A stretch of DNA of 21,933 bases, from the NCBI GenBank assembly GCA_934454655.1, contig CAKSFK010000025.1, forward strand, positions 1 through 21,933, written 5' to 3'. The position numbers and the translations under genes were made by a program. The stretch comes from an uncultured Eubacteriales bacterium (GTDB lineage: Bacteria; Bacillota; Clostridia; Oscillospirales; Acutalibacteraceae). The notes under the pieces are model-generated. The model worked only from the letters and a program-made list of their open reading frames with translations, did no database searches and was not told where the DNA came from. Shown here in pieces: positions 8,196 to 16,899 of the stretch (within the stretch, counting starts at the first letter, position 1; every line of letters starts with the position of its first letter).

Positions 8196-9172
8196 AGTAT
8201 CTTTCGAAAGAAAGTACAAAATGTATGAAGGGAATTTTTGCTATATTTGTTTTAGTTCATCATTTATATCAGTATAGCGGATTTTTTCGCGGAACATATC
8301 TAGGAGAAATTTTTCAAGCAATGGGATATCTTTCTGTGGGAATGTTTTTCTTCTTTACAGGATATGGTTTAATGTTTTCAACTAGAAATAAGAAAAACTA
8401 TATGAATGATTTCCTATCAAAGAGATTTCTACCTTTGTACGCATTCTATGTTGTATTGATTTTTTTGTTTACTCTTTATGGTATCCTCTTGGGAAATGGT
8501 TTTTCAATAACATTATTTGTAAAATCTTTTTTATTTGGCGAGACTATTGTTCCTTTAGGATGGTATTTTCAAGTTGCCTTTTTAGTGTATTTATTGTTTT
8601 ATTTTATTTACAGGTTATTTAAAGATTCAAAGACACAAGTGTTCATTTTAACGGTATGCTTAATTTTATATTGTATTATATCAAATTATTGCGGATTGGT
8701 AACCACTCGGTATGAAAGTGTTTTTTGTGTTGTATTAGGAATGATTTTTTTGCTAGAGAAGGAGCGCATTGATGATATCTTTAACAAAAAAGCGTTGCTA
8801 ATCATGCTTTGCAGTGGGTTATTATTCTCGATTTGTTTAATAGGTTCTTACATATTTCCTTTAAGAATAATGTTTAAAATAGCATCCACATTATTATTTG
8901 CAATCGCAACTATTTCGTTGGCTTTTTTACTTCAAAACACATCCATAGTATGTAACAAACTCACTGCAATTCTAGGTGTATACTCACTTGAAATATATGT
9001 TTCCCAAGGCTTTATGCTTGTTTTAAGAAAAGCAGCTAATTTTCACATAGATAATCCATATATTTTTGTACTTTGTACAATTTTAGGAACATTTGCAATT
9101 TCGTATGTGATGAAAATAATATATGATCAGGTGGTAAAGTTAACTTTAAAATTAGAGAATAAAAATTCATAA
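8183..9172 (+). CDS. acyltransferase-3 family membrane protein (OafA/WecH-like)
   Basis: Integral membrane O-acyltransferase, 329 residues, about ten hydrophobic helices. Members transfer acetyl or other acyl groups to extracytoplasmic sugars. The first helix carries the family's histidine (KGIFAIFVLVHHLYQYSG), and the next block, VGMFFFFTGYGLM, corresponds to the conserved Gly-Phe-Phe-x-x-(S/T)-Gly region followed by an Arg-rich loop (FLSKRFLPLY). ATG at 8183 has AAGGAG about 11 nt upstream; a second ATG lies three codons later. Base composition and codon use (AGA, TTA and ATA rich) differ sharply from the GC-richer flanks, a sign of horizontal transfer, probably from a capsule or exopolysaccharide locus. 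The acceptor is unknown. No terminator with a good U-run is seen after it. Confidence 0.85.
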   Translation: MEQMKYLSKESTKCMKGIFAIFVLVHHLYQYSGFFRGTYLGEIFQAMGYLSVGMFFFFTGYGLMFSTRNKKNYMNDFLSKRFLPLYAFYVVLIFLFTLYGILLGNGFSITLFVKSFLFGETIVPLGWYFQVAFLVYLLFYFIYRLFKDSKTQVFILTVCLILYCIISNYCGLVTTRYESVFCVVLGMIFLLEKERIDDIFNKKALLIMLCSGLLFSICLIGSYIFPLRIMFKIASTLLFAIATISLAFLLQNTSIVCNKLTAILGVYSLEIYVSQGFMLVLRKAANFHIDNPYIFVLCTILGTFAISYVMKIIYDQVVKLTLKLENKNS

Positions 9173-9256
9173 CCAAGATAAATCAATCTTAAGTTTCCAA
9201 TCTTTTTTTGAAGATGAGGAAGAAAGAAAACAGTATCATTTCCCCTATTAGAAAAG

Positions 9257-9403
9257 AATGTCGATACGTTTGCCGCGCAGGGGAAAATTACCGCTGTTGA
9301 GGAAAACTGGATAAGGGTTGCGGACAAAAAGGGTTGTGCCAAGCTTATAAACGGAGATATGATAAGCAACATTGCCCTTTTGCCCGAAAAATCCCAGTGG
9401 TAA
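9257..9403 (+). pseudogene. 3' remnant of a small native gene
   Basis: At about 9257 the base composition returns to that of the surrounding genome. A 48-codon reading without a start codon runs to TAA at 9401-9403, one base from the enolase stop. It contains the stretch QGKITAVEENWIRVADKKG and ends ALLPEKSQW. The pattern (a short beta-like segment, ...ENWIxV..., a basic turn, then an I/V-rich strand) recalls small clostridial proteins of about 60-70 residues with an SH3-like fold, but this is from memory. The 5' part is missing, probably displaced by the AT-rich insert. Confidence 0.5.
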
Positions 9404-9404
9404 G

Positions 9405-10658
9405 CTATCTTATTTCCTTTTCGATCATTAATAACCGGTTGTACTTTGCCACACGGTCCGTGCGGCAGGGTGCGCCGGTTTTTATTTGCCCTGCGTTTAC
9501 CGCAACCGCAAGGTCGGCAATTGTTGTATCCTCCGTTTCGCCCGAACGGTGCGAGATTATCGGCGCATAGCCGTTTTGCTTTGCAAGGGTTATAACATCA
9601 AGCGTTTCCGTAAGCGTGCCTATCTGGTTCAGCTTTACAAGTATAGAGTTGGCGGCACCGCTTTCAATACCCTTTTCAAGCCTTTTGGTATTTGTAACAA
9701 ACAGGTCGTCGCCCACAAGCTGAATTTTGTTTCCGAGGCTTTCGGTAAGCCTGCTCCAGCCTGTCCAGTCCTCTTCGGCAACACCGTCCTCAATTGATAT
9801 CACGGGATACTTTTCCGCAAGGGTTCTGTAATAATCGGTAAGCTCTTCCGCGGTTACGTCCAGTCCGCGTTTGGGCAGACGGTAACCGCCGTCGCGGTAC
9901 CATTCGCTTGAAGCTACGTCAAGTGCAATCTTAATTTCCTCGGTATTGTATCCCGCTTTTTCTATTGCCCTTACAATAAGTTCTATTGCCGCCTCGTCCG
10001 ACTCAAGGTCGGGCGCAAAACCGCCCTCGTCGCCGACACCCGTTGCCTTTCCTTCCGATTTGAGTATACTCCCCAAAGAATGATAAATTTCACTGCACTG
10101 CCTCAGTCCCTCGGCAAAACAGCAAGCCTTGTAGGGAATTATCATAAATTCCTGAATATCAATATTGTTTGCCGCGTGCGCGCCGCCGTTTAGAATATTC
10201 ATCATAGGTCTTGGCATTACGGACGCGTTTATTCCGCCCAAATATCTGTACAGCGGGACTTTAAAGCTCTCCGACGCCGCCTTTGCCGCCGCCAGCGACA
10301 CGGCAAGTATTGCGTTTGCGCCCAATCTGCTTTTGTTCTGCGTGCCGTCAAGCGCGATAAGCGCTTCGTCAATTTTTCTCTGGCATCCGCAGTCCATTCC
10401 GCTTATCGTCGGGAAAATAACATCATTTACCGACTGTACCGCACCCAGAACGCCCTTTCCGCCGTAACGGTTCTTATCTCCGTCACGCATTTCGTGCGCT
10501 TCAAACACGCCCGTTGACGCGCCCGACGGGGCTATCGCAAAGCCACGGCTGCCGTCCTCAAGCGTCACCTCCGCCCCGACGGTCGGGTTACTTCTTGAAT
10601 CCATAAGTTCAAAGCCTTTTACCGATATAATACTTCTTTTATTCAATACAATCACCAA
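9405..10658 (-). CDS. eno: enolase (phosphopyruvate hydratase)
   Basis: Glycolytic enzyme converting 2-phosphoglycerate to phosphoenolpyruvate in the cytoplasm. Conserved segments are all present: PSGASTGVFEA (mobile Mg2+ loop), QEFMIIP, the GDEGGFAP acid pair, ALDVASSEWY, SIEDGVAEEDW, GDDLFVTN, the catalytic lysine in VKLNQIGTLTET, SHRSGETED and the second lysine in GQIKTGAP. The usual N-terminal DSRGNPT reads DSRSNPT here. About 413-417 residues, slightly short. The open frame begins with TTG at 10658, but AAAGGA lies immediately upstream of that codon. GTG at 10655 is also very close. TTG at 10646 (MNKRSIIS...) has the more workable spacing, so the true start may be 10646. The gene is monocistronic on the minus strand, convergent with the 9257-9403 relic and divergent from rlmB. 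Confidence 0.95.
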   Translation of the reverse strand: MVIVLNKRSIISVKGFELMDSRSNPTVGAEVTLEDGSRGFAIAPSGASTGVFEAHEMRDGDKNRYGGKGVLGAVQSVNDVIFPTISGMDCGCQRKIDEALIALDGTQNKSRLGANAILAVSLAAAKAASESFKVPLYRYLGGINASVMPRPMMNILNGGAHAANNIDIQEFMIIPYKACCFAEGLRQCSEIYHSLGSILKSEGKATGVGDEGGFAPDLESDEAAIELIVRAIEKAGYNTEEIKIALDVASSEWYRDGGYRLPKRGLDVTAEELTDYYRTLAEKYPVISIEDGVAEEDWTGWSRLTESLGNKIQLVGDDLFVTNTKRLEKGIESGAANSILVKLNQIGTLTETLDVITLAKQNGYAPIISHRSGETEDTTIADLAVAVNAGQIKTGAPCRTDRVAKYNRLLMIEKEIR

Positions 10659-10717
10659 TCCTTTTAATTTTAATATATTATTTCCTAATATTTCCCGTTT
10701 ATTTATTAAATTGCCTA

Positions 10718-10746
10718 TTTAAATCTACGGTTGTTTATGGTATAAT
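10718..10746 (+). promoter_or_regulatory. extended -10 promoter for the rlmB operon
   Basis: TATAAT at 10741-10746 is preceded by TGG (10738-10740), an extended -10. The -35 is weak (TTTAAA, 10718-10723, 17-bp spacing). It lies 37 bp ahead of the rlmB start in an AT-rich divergent spacer. No equally clear promoter for eno was found on the other strand. Confidence 0.6.
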
Positions 10747-10783
10747 TATTATGTATTTTTGTGCAATAAAGGAATTTTAAAAT

Positions 10784-11545
10784 ATGCAGAACAATGAACA
10801 GAACAACGCAGGCAATATTATTTGCGGCAGAAATCCCGTGCTTGAGGCTGTGCGCTCAGGCAGAGAAATTGACAGGCTGCTTGTGGCGCACGGCGCGTCG
10901 GGCGGCTCTGTTACCGCAATAATTGCAAAATGCAAGGCAAAAGGCGTGCTTATAAAGGAAATAAGTCCGCAAAAGCTTGATTATTACTGCGGCGGGGCAA
11001 ACCACCAGGGAGTAGCCGTTATGCTGGCTTCGCAGGAATACTCAACCGTGGACGATATTTTTGCCCTTGCCGATAAAAGGCAGGAAAAGCCGTTTATCAT
11101 AATATGCGATGAGCTTGAGGACCCGCATAACCTCGGTGCCGTGATAAGAACCGCCGAGGCGACCGGCGTTCACGGCGTTATTATACCCGAACGCAGGAGT
11201 GCCTCCCTTAACGCAACCGTGGCGAAAGCGGCTTGCGGGGCGCTTGAATACGTACCTGTTGCGAGGGTGACGAACATTGCCGCAACAATTGAAGAGCTTA
11301 AAAAGCGCGGAGTGTGGGTGTTCGGTGCGGATATGGACGGCGAGGATTACACGAAAACGGATTTTGATGTTCCGTGCGCCATTGTAATCGGCAACGAGGG
11401 CAAGGGCATAGGAACGCTTACCGCAAAAAGGTGCGACGGTATAGTAAGCCTGCCTATGGCGGGAAAAATCAATTCGCTTAACGCTTCCGTTGCCGCGGGA
11501 GTACTTATGTACGAGGTTGTAAGGAAAAGGGGGAATAAAGAATGA
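10784..11545 (+). CDS. rlmB: 23S rRNA (guanosine-2'-O-)-methyltransferase, TrmH/SpoU family
   Basis: SPOUT-class SAM-dependent 2'-O-ribose methyltransferase, 253 residues. The N-terminal substrate-binding domain starts ICGRNPVLEAVRSGREID. The C-terminal knot carries the three SpoU motifs: DPHNLGAVIRTAEATG, IVIGNEGKGI and SLPMAGKINSLNASVAAGV. ATG at 10784 is preceded by AAAGGA. The product most likely methylates G2251 of 23S rRNA as RlmB does, though SpoU paralogues with other targets look alike. The stop overlaps the next start in an ATGA arrangement, so translation of the two is probably coupled. It is the first gene of a four-gene plus-strand run. Confidence 0.9.
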   Translation: MQNNEQNNAGNIICGRNPVLEAVRSGREIDRLLVAHGASGGSVTAIIAKCKAKGVLIKEISPQKLDYYCGGANHQGVAVMLASQEYSTVDDIFALADKRQEKPFIIICDELEDPHNLGAVIRTAEATGVHGVIIPERRSASLNATVAKAACGALEYVPVARVTNIAATIEELKKRGVWVFGADMDGEDYTKTDFDVPCAIVIGNEGKGIGTLTAKRCDGIVSLPMAGKINSLNASVAAGVLMYEVVRKRGNKE

Positions 11546-14136
11546 GCCTTTTTTCAAAAAAAAGTAAAGACGACGATCTTTTTATGCTGATTGCCGATGA
11601 GGATGACTCATATTTCGGTTCTGAAAATCACACCGTACCCGAGCAGACCTTTAAGGCGCTTACCCCCGAAGAGGTCGTAGGCTTCAGCGAACCGAGCACC
11701 GACACGGAGGAAACAGGGGCGCTTGAACAGCTGAAAAAGAGAATGATGGCGGCATCCGCCGAAAAGGCAGACGATGTTTCCGCCGATAGTAGAATCGAAG
11801 AGAAAACCGATATTGTTCATAATACAGAAGAACCGGAAATTAAAAAAGAAGAAGAAAAACCCGTTTTACACAAAAACGAATTTTTTGATCTGGACAGTTA
11901 TTTTGAGAATGACCGCGAGGAAAAAGCAGAAACTGCCGAGCCCAAAACCTCACTGTTCGAGAAGTGCCGTCCTTACATTGTCGATGATAATAACGGCGGA
12001 GCCGATATAAAGCCGGAGGCCTCCTACAAGCTTGAAAGCGTTGCGGAAATATTAAAAAACGAGAGCAAAAGCGCAATTGACAGAATATCGGAAAAATACA
12101 ACGTTGCTTTTGACGACCTAGGGAAGGAAAAAAATTCAAACGAATTGTTTGAGGACAGCCTGCCGAGCGGCGGCGCGGCTGCTGCGACGGAAACGCCGCG
12201 TATAATTTCGGACATTGACGTTCCCGCTCCCGAAAAGGACGAGCCCGACATTTATTCTGGAAGCGCCACGGTTAAATTCACCCCCGTGTCGGACAGCGGA
12301 GCGACAAGACGGATAAGCGTAAGTTCCGCCACACGCGCGATCGACCTTACGGGCGAGCTTAATTCAATACCGGAGCCGGAAAGTGAAAATACGGGCGACA
12401 GCGTGCGGCTTGAACAAACGGAGTTTGACGAGTTTGTTCCCGACAGCGAATTTACATCCAAGGAACAGGCAAAAAGCTTTTTAAGAAAGCTTGCGCTTAA
12501 AAAGCGTTCCTGCTTTATAAAATCGGTACTTACGGTTTTGCTTACCGCCGCCCTTGCGTTTATGAAGCTTCCGTTTATGTCAGGCGTTATTTTAAAAAAC
12601 ACAAAACCCGGAATGATAATATGCACCGTTATTTTAGGCATAATAATGTGTATAAACGGAGATATGCTTTTATGCCTTAAACATATCGGAAAACGCCGTT
12701 GCGGCACCGATATACTGGCGGTAACAATGTCGGTTTCGGTTATCTGCTATGCCGTAGTGGGAATAATTCAAAGCGAAATAACCCTTGATATACTTATTCT
12801 GGCGGCGCTGATACTGTCTGTAAGGTCTGTGTGCGCGTTTTTCGGTGCTTCCTCGCGCCTTATGGGCTTTAAGCAGATTCAAAATCCGTCTGCGAAGCGT
12901 GCAGTAATGCTTATAAACGACCCCGCCGTTACCTTTGCAATGGCAAAAAGTTCGGTTGATGGCGACGCGCTTATTGCCGCGCCCCGGCGCACGGCGTTTG
13001 TAAGCGATTATATGAAATATTCCGAATTTAAAGCTCCCGCAGGCGGAAAGATGCCTGTAATTGCGCTTGTTTCGGTTATATTGTCGGCTGTGATAGGACT
13101 CGCCTGCGCCTCATTTTATGACGGCGCCGTGTACGGCTTTTATGCCGCCGCCGCGGTAGCATGCCTTACGGCGGCACCCGCCGTGTTTATGATCGACAGT
13201 CTGCCACTTTACTCCGCGGCTAAAAAACTTGCAAAGCTGGGAGCCGTGATTGCAGGAAGAATGGGTGCCGAAAGAATAGAAAACGCTAACGCCGCCGTGT
13301 TTGATTCGGTTGATCTGTTCCCGTCCGGTACAGTCACTCTGCACAATTTACAGCTTCTCTCAAACAACAGCATTGACGACACGATAATCCGTGCCGCCTC
13401 GCTTACCGACAGCCTTAACAGCCCGCTTGCAAACATTTTTAAAAAGATTGCGCGAACGGACGCGGGCGTAATTCTCCCGAAATCCGATACGGTTAAGTAT
13501 GAGGATAAAATGGGAATTTCAGGCTGGGTTGACAACAAGCTTTTATTCATAGGCAACAGAACCCTTATGGAAGCGCACGGAATTGAAGTGCCGAGCGTTG
13601 AAACCGACCGTAAAATACTGCGAAACGGGTTCTTCCCCGTTTATGTTGCCGCCGATAACAAAGCGTGCGCCCTGCTTACCGTTCAGTATTCGGTAAGACC
13701 GGAAATAGCGCACGAGTTAAGACGGCTGTCCGCGCTCGGCGTTACAATGCTTATAAACACCTCCGACCCGAATATGACCGAGGAAATGGTATGCGATTAT
13801 ATGGGTCTTTACGACGATTCGGTTATGATTATGAGCAATGCCGGGTGCCATATGTATAAAAACACGGTAAGCTTTGCGCCGAAAGTGTCCGCGCCTGCCG
13901 CATACAAGGGAAACCCGATAGGTCTTGCGGCAATTATCAACTGTGCCAATAAAATTAAAAGATCCTGCAATTTGCTTACGGTTATATACGCTGTTTCGGC
14001 TGTGCTAAGCACGGTTGTTTTCACCTATGCATCGTTTATCGGCTCAGGCTCGCTCATAAGCGGCGTTACGGTTCTTTTGTACGGCGCTGCAAGCACGTTT
14101 ATTTCTTATATTATTTATCTTGCCGAAAGACCTTAG
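11542..14136 (+). CDS. degenerate P-type ATPase-like membrane protein with acidic N-terminal tail
   Basis: 864 residues. Residues 1-315 are acidic, low-complexity and probably disordered. Eight helices follow (about 325-345, 357-379, 390-410, 414-437, 505-525, 528-551, 810-830, 834-860), the 6+2 topology of P1B ATPases. After helix 6, KLAKLGAVIAGRMGAE and then NAAVFD match the usual lead-in to the phosphorylation site. The site itself reads FDSVDLFPSGTVT: Asp588 may be kept, but the Lys-Thr is lost and five residues are inserted. The metal CPC is APA (545-547). The HP motif is SP (627-628). GNRTLMEAHGI (671-681) keeps the nucleotide-domain fold signature. MLTGD is replaced by MLINTSDP, and GDGxND by MSNAGC. 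The loop between helices 4 and 5 is only about 65 residues with no TGE. It is therefore probably a pseudoenzyme; its role is unknown. AGGGGGA precedes ATG 11542. Confidence 0.75.
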   Translation: MSLFSKKSKDDDLFMLIADEDDSYFGSENHTVPEQTFKALTPEEVVGFSEPSTDTEETGALEQLKKRMMAASAEKADDVSADSRIEEKTDIVHNTEEPEIKKEEEKPVLHKNEFFDLDSYFENDREEKAETAEPKTSLFEKCRPYIVDDNNGGADIKPEASYKLESVAEILKNESKSAIDRISEKYNVAFDDLGKEKNSNELFEDSLPSGGAAAATETPRIISDIDVPAPEKDEPDIYSGSATVKFTPVSDSGATRRISVSSATRAIDLTGELNSIPEPESENTGDSVRLEQTEFDEFVPDSEFTSKEQAKSFLRKLALKKRSCFIKSVLTVLLTAALAFMKLPFMSGVILKNTKPGMIICTVILGIIMCINGDMLLCLKHIGKRRCGTDILAVTMSVSVICYAVVGIIQSEITLDILILAALILSVRSVCAFFGASSRLMGFKQIQNPSAKRAVMLINDPAVTFAMAKSSVDGDALIAAPRRTAFVSDYMKYSEFKAPAGGKMPVIALVSVILSAVIGLACASFYDGAVYGFYAAAAVACLTAAPAVFMIDSLPLYSAAKKLAKLGAVIAGRMGAERIENANAAVFDSVDLFPSGTVTLHNLQLLSNNSIDDTIIRAASLTDSLNSPLANIFKKIARTDAGVILPKSDTVKYEDKMGISGWVDNKLLFIGNRTLMEAHGIEVPSVETDRKILRNGFFPVYVAADNKACALLTVQYSVRPEIAHELRRLSALGVTMLINTSDPNMTEEMVCDYMGLYDDSVMIMSNAGCHMYKNTVSFAPKVSAPAAYKGNPIGLAAIINCANKIKRSCNLLTVIYAVSAVLSTVVFTYASFIGSGSLISGVTVLLYGAASTFISYIIYLAERP

Positions 14137-14149
14137 AGGAGGAATATTA

Positions 14150-16066
14150 ATGTCAGAAAAAAAGAAATTTTACATTACTACGGCAATAGCGTACGCTTCA
14201 AGAAAGCCGCACATAGGCAATGCTTATGATATTGTTTTGGCGGATATGATTGCGCGCTACAAGAAAATGATGGGCTTTGATGTTTTTTTGCAGACGGGTT
14301 CCGACGAGCACGGGCAGAAAATTGAGGAGTATGCCAAAGCCGAGGGCATAAGTCCGCAGGAATATGTTGATAAAATTGCTGCGCAGATAAAGGAAGTATG
14401 GAACAGCCTTAATACCGATTACGATAAATTTATTCGCACGACCGACAAGGACCACGAAAAGGTCATACAGAAGATTTTTAAAAAGCTTTACGACAAGGGC
14501 GATATATACAAGGGACATTACGAAGGGAAATACTGCGTTCCCTGCGAGTCCTTCTTCACTGCCTCACAGCTTGTAGACGGCAAGTGTCCCGACTGCGGCA
14601 GAGAGGTTATAGACTCAAAGGAAGAGGCGTATTTCCTAAAGCTTTCAAAATATCAGGACAAATTGCTTGAATATTATGAGCAGAATCCCGACTTTATAAA
14701 GCCCGAATCCCGCAAGAACGAGATGATAAACAACTTTTTAAAGCCCGGACTTTCCGACCTGTGCATCTCCCGCAGTTCATTTAAATGGGGCATTCCCGTT
14801 CCGTTTGACGAAAAGCACGTTATATATGTTTGGATAGACGCACTTTCAAACTATATTACCGGCATCGGTTACGACCCCGACGGCAGTACGGAGCAGTTTG
14901 AAAAGCTGTGGCCTGCCGACCTGCACGTTATCGGCAAGGATATTGTACGTTTCCACACAATTTACTGGCCGATTATATTAATGGCGCTGGGACTTCCGCT
15001 GCCGAAACAGGTTCTCGGTCACCCGTGGCTGCTTGTGGGCGAGGACAAAATGTCCAAATCCAAGGGCAACACAATTTATGCCGACGATATGACAAAGCGT
15101 TTCGGCATTGACGCGGTGAGGTATTACCTGCTTTCCGAAATGCCCTTTGCTCAGGACGGCACGATAACCTATGAAAGCTTTATTACAAAATATAACGCCG
15201 ACCTTGCAAATACCCTCGGAAATCTTGTCAACCGCTCGGTTGCGATGACGAATAAATACTTCGGCGGCAGTGTTAAAAAAGGAGAAAACACCGAGGAATG
15301 TGACAAAGAGCTTATTGCCGCCGCAAACGACACGGTTAGAAAGTACTTTGAACTTATGGACGGCTACCGCAATGCCGACGCGTGCGAGGTGATTATGAGC
15401 CTTGCCAAACGCTGCAATAAATATATAGACGAAACCGCCCCCTGGGTGCTTGCAAAGGATGAAGATAAAAAGGCATATCTTGAAAACGTGCTTTACAATT
15501 TGCTTGAATGTATACGTCTTTTGGGAATTATGTTAAGCCCCGTTATTCCGGACAGTTCAAAATCCATTGCGAGTCAGCTGAACACGGACAATACCGAACT
15601 TTCATTCGGTGCCGTAACGGATTACACGGTCGGAACGCCCTCTCCCCTTTTTGCCAGACTTGACGCAGAAAAGATGTTGGCTGAAATTGCGGCGGAAAAG
15701 GCGGCAGAGCAGAAAAAAAACGAAAACGTTGTAACAACGGCGCAAATAGGGATTGAGGACTTTGCAAAGGTTGAACTGCGAGCGGCAAAGGTTACGGCGT
15801 GCGAGCCTATCCCGAAGGCCAAAAAGCTTTTAAAGCTTACCCTTGACGACGGCAGCGGCACTCCCCGCACCGTAGCCTCGGGAATTGCTATGTATTACAA
15901 GCCCGAAGAGCTTATAGGTCACACGGTAATTGTGGTTGCAAACTTAAAGCCCGCAAAACTCTGCGGAGTTGAATCAAACGGTATGATTTTGGCGGCGGAC
16001 AGCGTCGATAATGACGTTAAAGTGCTGTTTATTGATAACGTACCCGCGGGCAGCAAGATAAGATGA
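14150..16066 (+). CDS. metG: methionyl-tRNA synthetase
   Basis: Class I aminoacyl-tRNA synthetase charging tRNA-Met, 638 residues. The HIGH-type motif is PHIGNAY (20-26) and the KMSKS loop is at 300-304. A zinc knuckle lies around 129-154 (CVPC...CPDC). From about residue 534 there is a C-terminal EMAP/Trbp111-like tRNA-binding domain (IGIEDFAKVELRAAKV...), which in homologues also supports dimerisation. The start is ATG 14150, with GAGGAGG just upstream. An upstream in-frame TTG at 14120 lies inside the previous gene and lacks a ribosome binding site. The 13-bp gap to the preceding gene leaves no space for a T-box leader. Its stop overlaps the tatD start (ATGA), suggesting coupling. Confidence 0.97.
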   Translation: MSEKKKFYITTAIAYASRKPHIGNAYDIVLADMIARYKKMMGFDVFLQTGSDEHGQKIEEYAKAEGISPQEYVDKIAAQIKEVWNSLNTDYDKFIRTTDKDHEKVIQKIFKKLYDKGDIYKGHYEGKYCVPCESFFTASQLVDGKCPDCGREVIDSKEEAYFLKLSKYQDKLLEYYEQNPDFIKPESRKNEMINNFLKPGLSDLCISRSSFKWGIPVPFDEKHVIYVWIDALSNYITGIGYDPDGSTEQFEKLWPADLHVIGKDIVRFHTIYWPIILMALGLPLPKQVLGHPWLLVGEDKMSKSKGNTIYADDMTKRFGIDAVRYYLLSEMPFAQDGTITYESFITKYNADLANTLGNLVNRSVAMTNKYFGGSVKKGENTEECDKELIAAANDTVRKYFELMDGYRNADACEVIMSLAKRCNKYIDETAPWVLAKDEDKKAYLENVLYNLLECIRLLGIMLSPVIPDSSKSIASQLNTDNTELSFGAVTDYTVGTPSPLFARLDAEKMLAEIAAEKAAEQKKNENVVTTAQIGIEDFAKVELRAAKVTACEPIPKAKKLLKLTLDDGSGTPRTVASGIAMYYKPEELIGHTVIVVANLKPAKLCGVESNGMILAADSVDNDVKVLFIDNVPAGSKIR

Positions 16067-16851
16067 TGGATTTTCCGAATTACCCGTATTCAGAGCCGCT
16101 GATTTTTGACAGCCACGCCCATTATGACGACGCGAAATTCGACGAATTCCGCACCGTGCTTTTAGCCGAACTGCCCGCCCGCGGCGTTTGCGGTGTTATA
16201 AACTGCGGATGCGACGTCGCGTCATCCGAAAAGGCTGTCAGGCTTACGGAAAAATATCCTTATTTTTACGCCGCGGCAGGCATCCACCCCGAAAACATAG
16301 GCGGCGGAACAACAGCTGAGATAGAACGTCTGGCTGAGCACAAAAAATGTGTTGCAATAGGTGAAATAGGGCTTGATTATTACTGGGTAAGCGACAACAA
16401 GGAACAGCAAAAGGCGCTTTTTGAGGAGCAGCTTATTTTAGCAAACAAATTGGACTTACCTGTAATAGTTCACGACCGCGACGCCCATTCCGACACATTG
16501 GAGCTTCTTAAAAAGCACTCCCCTAAGGGTGTGGTACACAGCTTTTCGGGCAGTGCCGAAATGGCTGAAGAAATACTTAAAACAGGTATGTATATCGGCG
16601 TAGGCGGAGTTATAACCTTTAAAAACGCAAGAAAACTGCCCGAAATTGTAAAAACACTGCCCGAGGACAGGATATTGCTTGAAACGGACGCCCCATACCT
16701 GACGCCTGTTCCGTACCGCTCAAGAATCAATAATTCGGCAATGATTTTTTTGACGGCGCAAAAGGTTGCGGAGCTTAAAAACACAACAGCCGAAAGCATT
16801 TTGCGCTTATCAAAGCAGAATGCCGAAAAATTATTTAATATTAAGGTATAA
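16063..16851 (+). CDS. tatD: TatD-family metal-dependent deoxyribonuclease
   Basis: TIM-barrel metallo-hydrolase of 262 residues, normal for TatD. Metal ligands are visible: the DSHAHYD motif (His18, His20), the glutamate in GEIGLDYYW, histidines in PVIVHDRDAH and VVHSFSG, and the aspartate in LLETDAPYLTPVPYR. Characterised relatives have 3'-5' exonuclease or AP-endonuclease activity and are linked to DNA repair and quality control. The start overlaps the metG stop by four bases; metG-tatD is a recurrent pair in Firmicutes. The downstream hairpin at 16857 begins 6 bp after the stop and could end or attenuate this operon. Confidence 0.94.
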   Translation: MMDFPNYPYSEPLIFDSHAHYDDAKFDEFRTVLLAELPARGVCGVINCGCDVASSEKAVRLTEKYPYFYAAAGIHPENIGGGTTAEIERLAEHKKCVAIGEIGLDYYWVSDNKEQQKALFEEQLILANKLDLPVIVHDRDAHSDTLELLKKHSPKGVVHSFSGSAEMAEEILKTGMYIGVGGVITFKNARKLPEIVKTLPEDRILLETDAPYLTPVPYRSRINNSAMIFLTAQKVAELKNTTAESILRLSKQNAEKLFNIKV

Positions 16852-16856
16852 TTTTA

Positions 16857-16891
16857 CCCCGCTTTACAGATAATAAAGGCTGAAAGCGGGG
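16857..16891 (+). promoter_or_regulatory. 9-bp hairpin masking the ribosome binding site of the Asn-rich ORF
   Basis: CCCCGCTTT (16857-16865) pairs perfectly with AAAGCGGGG (16883-16891) across a 17-nt loop. The 3' arm contains the GGGG of the GGGGTGA Shine-Dalgarno for ATG 16900, so folding should hide it. Only TGATTTTA follows, too weak a U-run for a strong terminator. TATAAT occurs just before it (16847-16852) without a good -35. Confidence 0.55.
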
Positions 16892-16899
16892 TGATTTTA

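Noticed and set aside
14120..14149. N-terminal extension of MetG from TTG 14120
   Set aside because: It overlaps the preceding gene, has no ribosome binding site, and ATG 14150 has an excellent one.
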